DNA from: Clostridiaceae bacterium
GTDB lineage: Bacteria > Bacillota > Clostridia > Saccharofermentanales > UBA5734
DNA: 7,892 nt
NCBI GenBank assembly: GCA_012727965.1
Contig: JAAYFZ010000297.1
Span: 1 to 7,892 of the forward strand
Direction: 5' to 3'
Shown here: positions 1 to 4,444 of the stretch, in pieces
Layout: each line of letters starts with the position of its first letter
Position numbering within the stretch: position 1 is the stretch's first letter
Made by a program: the position numbers and the translations under genes
The notes under the pieces: model-generated
What the model was told of the DNA's origin: nothing
Databases searched by the model: none
Seen by the model: only the letters and a program-made list of their open reading frames with translations

Positions 1-228
1 AATGAGGCCTATACTGAATGGTCATTCAAGAAGGACGGTGCTTCGCAGATCGCGCGGCTGCTGTTCGAAGAAGCTACAGATATAAATTTCTATGTCGGCA
101 AGGCTGTCAATCCTGCCCATCAGAACCCTGATCTGCCGATCAGCTTCAGCATTAAAATGCGCTTGGTCGACGAGCTGGCTGCCTGCCTGCGACAAATGGG
201 AAAAAACATCAAGCTTAGTTATTTCTAA
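1..228 (+). CDS. 3' end of an unrecognised protein (partial)
   Basis: Frame 1 is open from the first base to a TAA at 226-228, giving the last 75 residues of a protein whose start lies outside the window. I do not recognise the family. The visible tail looks like a folded soluble domain: it begins NEAYTEWSF, has a mixed hydrophobic stretch (LLFEEATDINFYVG), a Pro/Asn-rich turn (NPAHQNPDLP), and ends in a helix plus final strand (MGKNIKLSYF). There is no membrane segment or cysteine motif; its only cysteine is in the AACLRQ helix. The hydrogenase gene starts 49 bp downstream on the same strand with no obvious terminator between, so the two may be co-transcribed. That this is a real coding end rests on continuous openness, codon-like composition and the close spacing to the next gene. 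Confidence 0.7.
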   Translation, partial: NEAYTEWSFKKDGASQIARLLFEEATDINFYVGKAVNPAHQNPDLPISFSIKMRLVDELAACLRQMGKNIKLSYF

Positions 229-246
229 GAAGATTCAGATAATTTT

Positions 247-258
247 CGGAATATTCCG
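247..258. promoter_or_regulatory. Perfect 12-bp palindrome before the hydrogenase gene
   Basis: CGGAATATTCCG is its own reverse complement and sits between the stop of the upstream gene and the AAAGGAGG ribosome binding site of the hydrogenase. It is flanked by TTTT on the left and, after GC, by AAAA on the right. It could be an operator for a dimeric repressor or a small mRNA hairpin next to the ribosome binding site. With no T-tract directly after it and a 6-bp AT-centred stem, it is a poor terminator. The palindrome is seen directly; the regulatory role is inference. Confidence 0.35.
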
Positions 259-262
259 GCAA

Positions 263-270
263 AAGGAGGC
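263..270 (+). promoter_or_regulatory. Strong ribosome binding site fixing the hydrogenase start
   Basis: AAAGGAGG lies about 7 bases before the ATG at 278. It marks that codon, not the in-frame ATG at 92, as the true start. The 92 codon lies inside the upstream gene and has no comparable site. Confidence 0.85.
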
Positions 271-277
271 TCCAGCC

Positions 278-1699
278 ATGCGTAAATTCGATACACAGGT
301 ACAGCATCTAAAATATAAGGTTTTACGCGAAGTCGCCAGGCATGCTTTTGCCGGTGATCTGCTGAGTGCAGTCAGTGAGATTCCCAAAACCATCGTACCT
401 GGCAAAGACCCTTCAATGCGTTGTTGTGTCTACAAGGAACGTGCGATTCTTGCCGAAAGGGTCAGACTGGCGATGGGTGGTGATCGCAGAAATAGAAATG
501 TGATCGAGGTCATCGATATTGCCTGTGATGAGTGTCCGGTTGGCGGCTATGAAGTAAGTCAGGCCTGCCGCGGTTGCATTGCTCATCGTTGTCAGGATGT
601 CTGCCCGCGCGATGCAATCAGCTTCGATCAGGACCAGAAGGCTCATATCGACAAAACGAAATGCATAGAGTGTGGAAAATGTGCTCAGGTTTGCCCTTTC
701 AGCGCGATTGCCAATATTAAGCGACCATGTGAGAAGGCCTGCCATATCGGTGCCATTTCTATGAGTGAAGATAAGACCGCCTCGATCAACAATGATAAAT
801 GTACAGCTTGCGGTGCCTGCGTCTATCAGTGTCCCTTCGGTGCGATCATGGACAAGTCATATATTCTTGATGTGATTGAGTTGCTTAAGAGCAAGCAAAC
901 TTCCGATCAACGTGTTTATGCAGTTGTCGCGCCCTCGATCTCGAGTCAGTTTACCTATGCCCGCCTGGGACAGGTCATCAGCGGCATCAAAAAGCTTGGC
1001 TTCTTCCATGTGGTCGAGGCAGCGCTCGGCGCAGACATGACAGCCTGGAAGGAGAGCAGAGAACTTGCGGAAAAAGGCTTCTTGACGAGCTCTTGCTGCC
1101 CATCCTTTGTATCCTATGTCAGGAGCGAATTTCCACAGCTGGCAGACAGTATATCGCATAATCTCTCGCCGATGGCTGAAATCGCGCGCTCTATCAAACA
1201 GACTTCACACAATGCCAGGGTTGTATTCATCGGACCCTGCACGGCTAAGAAAATGGAGCTTCAGCAGCAGCTGGTAAGCCCCTGGGTCGACAGCGTCATG
1301 ACCTTCGAAGAGCTGCAGGCCTTGTTTGACGGGGCTGATATCGATATCTGCAGTCTTGAGGAGGATGTCCTCGACAACGCTTCCTTCTATGGCAGGATAT
1401 TCGCCCGCAGCGGCGGCCTCAGCGATGCAGTAATACAGGCCGCAGAAGAGCAGCAGCTTGATTTCGATATCAAGCCCGTGGTCTGTGATGGTATAGATGC
1501 CTGCCGCATCGCCCTGCTCAAAGCGTCAAAAGGCAGAGCTGACGGTAACTTCATAGAAGGCATGGCCTGCAGTGGCGGCTGTATCGGTGGTGCCGGCTGC
1601 CTTACACATGGACCGAAGGATAAGTCGCAGGTCGACAAATACGGCATGGAGGCCTATGAGAAGACCATTGCCGATGCCGTAAGTGTACTTGGAAATTGA
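278..1699 (+). CDS. Monomeric [FeFe]-hydrogenase, group B-like, with ferredoxin-type N-terminus
   Basis: This 473-residue protein probably interconverts protons and H2 at an H-cluster, exchanging electrons with ferredoxin in the cytoplasm. Its N-terminal third is cysteine-rich: a CDEC pair (83/86), C97, C100, C105 and C109, then CIECGKCAQVC (129-139), CEKAC (151-155) and CTACGACVYQC (175-185). These could bind two or three [4Fe-4S] clusters. The catalytic domain shows all three H-cluster signatures: L1 TSSCCP with C273/C274, L2 GPCTAKK with C321, and L3 MACSGGCIGG with C431/C435. C273 matches the proton-relay cysteine of catalytic enzymes; C274, C321, C431 and C435 match the cluster ligands. 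GPC rather than MPC in L2, Ser rather than Pro in L3, and the long ferredoxin region fit the group B/M2-M3-like monomeric class more than the classical fermentative group A. The start at 278 follows the AAAGGAGG site. No other hydrogenase subunit or maturase (HydE/F/G) is present. Its stop lies 4 bp from that of the converging ABC permease gene. Catalysis versus sensing cannot be decided from sequence alone. Confidence 0.93.
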   Translation: MRKFDTQVQHLKYKVLREVARHAFAGDLLSAVSEIPKTIVPGKDPSMRCCVYKERAILAERVRLAMGGDRRNRNVIEVIDIACDECPVGGYEVSQACRGCIAHRCQDVCPRDAISFDQDQKAHIDKTKCIECGKCAQVCPFSAIANIKRPCEKACHIGAISMSEDKTASINNDKCTACGACVYQCPFGAIMDKSYILDVIELLKSKQTSDQRVYAVVAPSISSQFTYARLGQVISGIKKLGFFHVVEAALGADMTAWKESRELAEKGFLTSSCCPSFVSYVRSEFPQLADSISHNLSPMAEIARSIKQTSHNARVVFIGPCTAKKMELQQQLVSPWVDSVMTFEELQALFDGADIDICSLEEDVLDNASFYGRIFARSGGLSDAVIQAAEEQQLDFDIKPVVCDGIDACRIALLKASKGRADGNFIEGMACSGGCIGGAGCLTHGPKDKSQVDKYGMEAYEKTIADAVSVLGN

Positions 1700-1703
1700 T
1701 AAC

Positions 1704-3401
1704 TTATTTAAGTTTGAATGTTTTCCAGCAGAATTTATTGATGCTGAGCAGTCCGGCAGCCACATAAACAAAAGTGAAACTGATAATAATTGCCATATAA
1801 ATGTAGATATTGACTTCATTAAGCATGACATTCATATATGAGAGAAAATAAACACCGAACTGAATGAAAGAGAAGAGCTTGCTCTTGGTGCCGAGTTCGG
1901 AAGTATAAGGCTGAATAATGTAATAAATGAATAGATCATGGAATGAGAAGAACAACCAGATCATGACCATTGTCACGACATATGGCGGTATCATCATCCA
2001 ATCAACTGCCGATATATCTCTTGTCACGTAGAAGGGGAAGAGAATATCTCCGGTTATGGCAAATAGTCCGAGCAGAGTGAATGCAGGAGCATTGAACTGC
2101 AGTATTTTCTTGAGCCTCAGATAGAAATTTTGGATAACTACAGAAGGCGTCCGGTAGAATGGATAGGTCAGCATCGAGGCATCACAGTTGGCAAACATTG
2201 CTCCCGTGGCAGCCCTTCCCAGCGACAACATATAAGCGAAGAAGAAACATATCGGCAGGATCCTGCTGGTACTTGTTTCCGGGTCTTCACTATCACCTGC
2301 AAAAATCAGATAAGCTGTAAGCGTAATCAAAGCGGTGCCTACAATGATCGCTCTGATCATGATCTTCTTGCGGAAGAACTTGCGATGGCGGAAGAAGAAA
2401 ATCTTGTTGAAATATGCGTAACCACTAAGTCCGGCGAAGCGGTCTGAATGCATATCACTATCCGTCATCTTCTCATTCCACTTGTCTGAGTTACCGAACA
2501 GCTGCTTTTTCTGATTTGGTTTGACCTTTTCCATTGCCAGATTGTAATTGACTACAGTTCCCCAGGCCAGCTCACGATAATGCTTATATCGGTGGATGTA
2601 TAAGGCAGAACCGACAGCGGCCAATAAGACGCCGATAACAAACAAGGGGTGGAAAACGACCTGCTTGAACGGGAAATATGTGCCGAGCGCGACCATGATA
2701 AAAGGCACGAAGCAGAGAGCAAGTCCGCCAAAAACATAGATATAGGATAAGATTTTATAGGCGTTCTTTGACCAGCGTCTGAAAAGCGCGAAGTTAACGA
2801 GAAAAACTGATTCGAACGCGATCTTGACTGCGATCATCAGCGGCAGTATTGCCAGTGCCTGCAGCAATGAATAACTCTCATGCAGAGACAATATAATGGC
2901 AAAAGGCAATGTCGCGCCCAGGTCGATTACTTTTCGTTCATAGATACGTGCCGGAATATAGGCATGAGCATCGGCGCGCAGCTTATCGATCAGCAACAGA
3001 TCAGTGCCGACATCGAGATTAAGTGATTTGCCGAAGGCAATTGGAGCCGCCAGGAAGCTAAGGAAGAAGAAAAAGGTCATGATCGCATCTATATCAAATG
3101 GCGGGTTTTCCTGGCCGCCAACATCAAGCGCGATGAAGCTGAGCACAATAATGAAGCCTATATATATAGCCTTCAGCATCAGTCTCTTACTGAGCCGAAA
3201 TATATTTGCCAGGATGGTGATAACTGTTTTGGTGTCATTGCCGCCATAGAGCGAATCCGGTACCTTGCGTCCGATTAGAGGTATCTTCTGACAAAAATTA
3301 ATCAGTTTGTTGATTGTGACCGTGATAGATACGCGTCTGGCTGTTATGAGCATCGCCAATCTGCTGCGCTGCAGATTGGTAAATTTATTTGTTGTTTCCA
3401 T
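1704..3401 (-). CDS. ABC transporter permease, about 12 membrane helices (putative ABC exporter)
   Basis: This is a 565-residue integral membrane protein, the second gene of an ABC operon. Hydrophobic stretches long enough for membrane helices are visible near residues 77-95, 107-124, 162-178, 179-207, 217-240, 252-268, 347-368, 380-402, 437-459, 469-497, 509-527 and 531-553. They form two six-helix halves separated by a basic, polar cytoplasmic-type loop (270-345). A basic amphipathic N-terminus of about 75 residues precedes the first helix. No solute-binding or catalytic domain is seen. Its partner is the ATPase gene immediately upstream (8-bp gap); its ribosome binding site (GGAGG) lies inside the last codons of that gene, so translation is probably coupled. 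The size and two-half layout resemble the large putative ABC-exporter/ABC-2 type permeases rather than a solute importer. The substrate cannot be read from sequence; antimicrobial peptides, lipids or an envelope component are all possible. Confidence 0.82.
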   Translation of the reverse strand: METTNKFTNLQRSRLAMLITARRVSITVTINKLINFCQKIPLIGRKVPDSLYGGNDTKTVITILANIFRLSKRLMLKAIYIGFIIVLSFIALDVGGQENPPFDIDAIMTFFFFLSFLAAPIAFGKSLNLDVGTDLLLIDKLRADAHAYIPARIYERKVIDLGATLPFAIILSLHESYSLLQALAILPLMIAVKIAFESVFLVNFALFRRWSKNAYKILSYIYVFGGLALCFVPFIMVALGTYFPFKQVVFHPLFVIGVLLAAVGSALYIHRYKHYRELAWGTVVNYNLAMEKVKPNQKKQLFGNSDKWNEKMTDSDMHSDRFAGLSGYAYFNKIFFFRHRKFFRKKIMIRAIIVGTALITLTAYLIFAGDSEDPETSTSRILPICFFFAYMLSLGRAATGAMFANCDASMLTYPFYRTPSVVIQNFYLRLKKILQFNAPAFTLLGLFAITGDILFPFYVTRDISAVDWMMIPPYVVTMVMIWLFFSFHDLFIYYIIQPYTSELGTKSKLFSFIQFGVYFLSYMNVMLNEVNIYIYMAIIISFTFVYVAAGLLSINKFCWKTFKLK

Positions 3402-3409
3402 AGCTGCTG

Positions 3410-4282
3410 TCAGTCCTCCTCGACGCGCTGATACGCTGCTGCCGAAGCAGTCGTGCGGGCAGGGTGTTTTTTATCCTCGCCGCTATCAGCTTCGTTGCTG
3501 TCAGTATCTTCAGTTATTACCGCGTCTAAGACTGCTGCATCTTCAGATTTTTCCTGCAGCAGCTGGATAATATCTGATTCAAACTCAGGCGAGTGGATCT
3601 TCTCCTGAGGAATATGGCGCAGCACACCGTCATGAAGCACAATGATCTCATCACATAGATCCTGTGCCAGCTGAAGTATATGTGTCGAGAAGATGATAAT
3701 ATGATCGTTTTTGATTGCCTTGATCATGTTTCTGACCTCAAGCGCTGCCACAACGTCAAAAGAAGTCAGAGGCTCATCCAGCAGGATTACCGGTGGTTTC
3801 AGGATAAACAGCGAGACTAGCATCTGCAGTTTATTCATCATTCCATGAGAGTAGCTCTTGATCAGACGATCGCCATCTTCAGGGTCGAAGGCCACCAGCT
3901 TGAAGTACTCGTCAATCTCCAGGGGGTTTTTAACCTTATCTCCATTGATTTCGATGAAAAATTTTATAAATTCACGTCCGGTCAGAAATTCCGGCAAGTG
4001 AGGCTGGGTGAAAACAAAACCGATATCGCTCTCGTTATAATCCATATTGCCGCCTGCTGCGAAAAACGAGGCAGCATCCGCTGAAGAGTCATCATGATCA
4101 ATGCCGATGCGGCCATTCTCAAAATCAAGATAACGGGCCAGGCAGTTGAACAGAGTTGTTTTACCGGCGCCATTTCGTCCGAGCAGTCCGTAGATCCGGC
4201 CCTGTTCGAATGTATAGTCGATACCCTTGAGCACGGATTTTTCCTTGTATGTTTTCTTAAGTCCTTCAATATGCAGTCGCAT
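3410..4282 (-). CDS. ABC transporter ATP-binding protein (ABC-2/exporter type)
   Basis: This 290-residue nucleotide-binding subunit powers the permease encoded just downstream. All core motifs are present: Walker A GRNGAGKTT (35-43), Q-loop FTQPHLPEF with Q93, signature YSHGMMNKLQ (144-153), Walker B ILLDEP (166-171, catalytic E170), D-loop SFD (174-176) and H-loop FSTH with H201. The signature reads SHGM in place of SGGQ, a form common in ABC-2-type export ATPases. After the core, residues about 240-290 form an acidic, Ala/Thr-rich, probably disordered tail (EDTDSNEADSGEDKK, ending RVEED) beyond the usual 230-250-residue domain; its role is unknown. The start at 4282 follows a GGGGGA ribosome binding site and is the first Met before the expected first strand (MRLHIEGLKK). 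A likely promoter lies about 34 bp upstream, so this is the first gene of the pair. Confidence 0.93.
   Translation of the reverse strand: MRLHIEGLKKTYKEKSVLKGIDYTFEQGRIYGLLGRNGAGKTTLFNCLARYLDFENGRIGIDHDDSSADAASFFAAGGNMDYNESDIGFVFTQPHLPEFLTGREFIKFFIEINGDKVKNPLEIDEYFKLVAFDPEDGDRLIKSYSHGMMNKLQMLVSLFILKPPVILLDEPLTSFDVVAALEVRNMIKAIKNDHIIIFSTHILQLAQDLCDEIIVLHDGVLRHIPQEKIHSPEFESDIIQLLQEKSEDAAVLDAVITEDTDSNEADSGEDKKHPARTTASAAAYQRVEED
3413..3420 (-). promoter_or_regulatory. Ribosome binding site of the permease inside the ATPase gene end
   Basis: On the minus strand the last ATPase codons (GAG GAG GAC TGA) supply AGGAGG, about 13 bases before the permease ATG at 3401. The spacing is longer than the optimum. 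The site overlaps translated sequence, so ATPase and permease translation are probably coupled. Confidence 0.6.
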
Positions 4283-4315
4283 CCAGCTTCCCCCTTGATA
4301 AACAATTCAACGATA

Positions 4316-4345
4316 ATTTTATCATACAAAACAGCATGATATGAA
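4316..4345 (-). promoter_or_regulatory. Candidate sigma-70/sigma-A promoter of the ABC operon
   Basis: Read on the minus strand there is TTCATA (4345-4340), an 18-bp spacer, then an extended -10 TGATAAAAT whose TAAAAT hexamer is at 4321-4316. Transcription would start near 4309, giving a leader of about 27 bases before the ATG at 4282. The -10 is good (one mismatch plus the TG extension); the -35 is weak (4 of 6). An AT-rich perfect dyad GATAA-TT-TTATC (4312-4323) covers the -10. Confidence 0.42.
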
Positions 4346-4387
4346 GTGATAAATCAACAATTACCAGAAACATACCTTGTAGTGCGA

Positions 4388-4407
4388 TTAACAGTCAAGT
4401 CTGTTAA
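4388..4407. promoter_or_regulatory. Perfect inverted repeat TTAACAG-N6-CTGTTAA (candidate operator)
   Basis: Two perfect 7-bp arms, TTAACAG (4388-4394) and CTGTTAA (4401-4407), flank a 6-bp spacer. The 20-bp element ends 37 bases before the HerA-like ATPase start codon. The arm centres are 13 bp apart, somewhat more than one helical turn. It overlaps the best -10-like hexamer in this interval (TAAAAT, 4405-4410), for which I could not find a convincing -35. A dimeric repressor bound here would be well placed to block transcription of the ATPase gene. An RNA hairpin is possible but the stem is short and not GC-rich. The repeat is seen directly; the function is inference. Confidence 0.45.
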
Positions 4408-4444
4408 AATAATTGTAAAAGACGGCTGAAAGGAAGTAGATGAA

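Noticed and set aside
92..277. N-terminal extension of the hydrogenase reading frame starting at ATG 92
   Set aside because: It runs inside the frame-1 upstream gene, its translation (MSARLSILPIRTL...) resembles no hydrogenase N-terminus, and AAAGGAGG before 278 gives a clear start.
413..745. Minus-strand open frame of 110 codons within the hydrogenase gene
   Set aside because: It lies opposite conserved cysteine-motif coding sequence and has no family resemblance or ribosome binding site; it is a shadow of the real gene.
2130..2447. Plus-strand open frame of 105 codons within the ABC permease gene
   Set aside because: It is antisense to membrane-helix codons. The translation is low-complexity, charged and unlike a protein domain, with no ribosome binding site.
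3982..4329. Minus-strand open frame overlapping the ABC ATPase in another frame
   Set aside because: The overlapping frame encodes all canonical ABC motifs (Walker A, Q-loop); this one encodes none and begins upstream of the ATPase by chance.
4377..4410. TTGTAG ... TAAAAT as a promoter for the HerA-like gene
   Set aside because: The spacer would be 22 bp, and alternative hexamer pairs (TTAACA with TAATTG or TGTAAA) have poor -10 matches or wrong spacing. I could not settle on a promoter, so only the dyad is reported.
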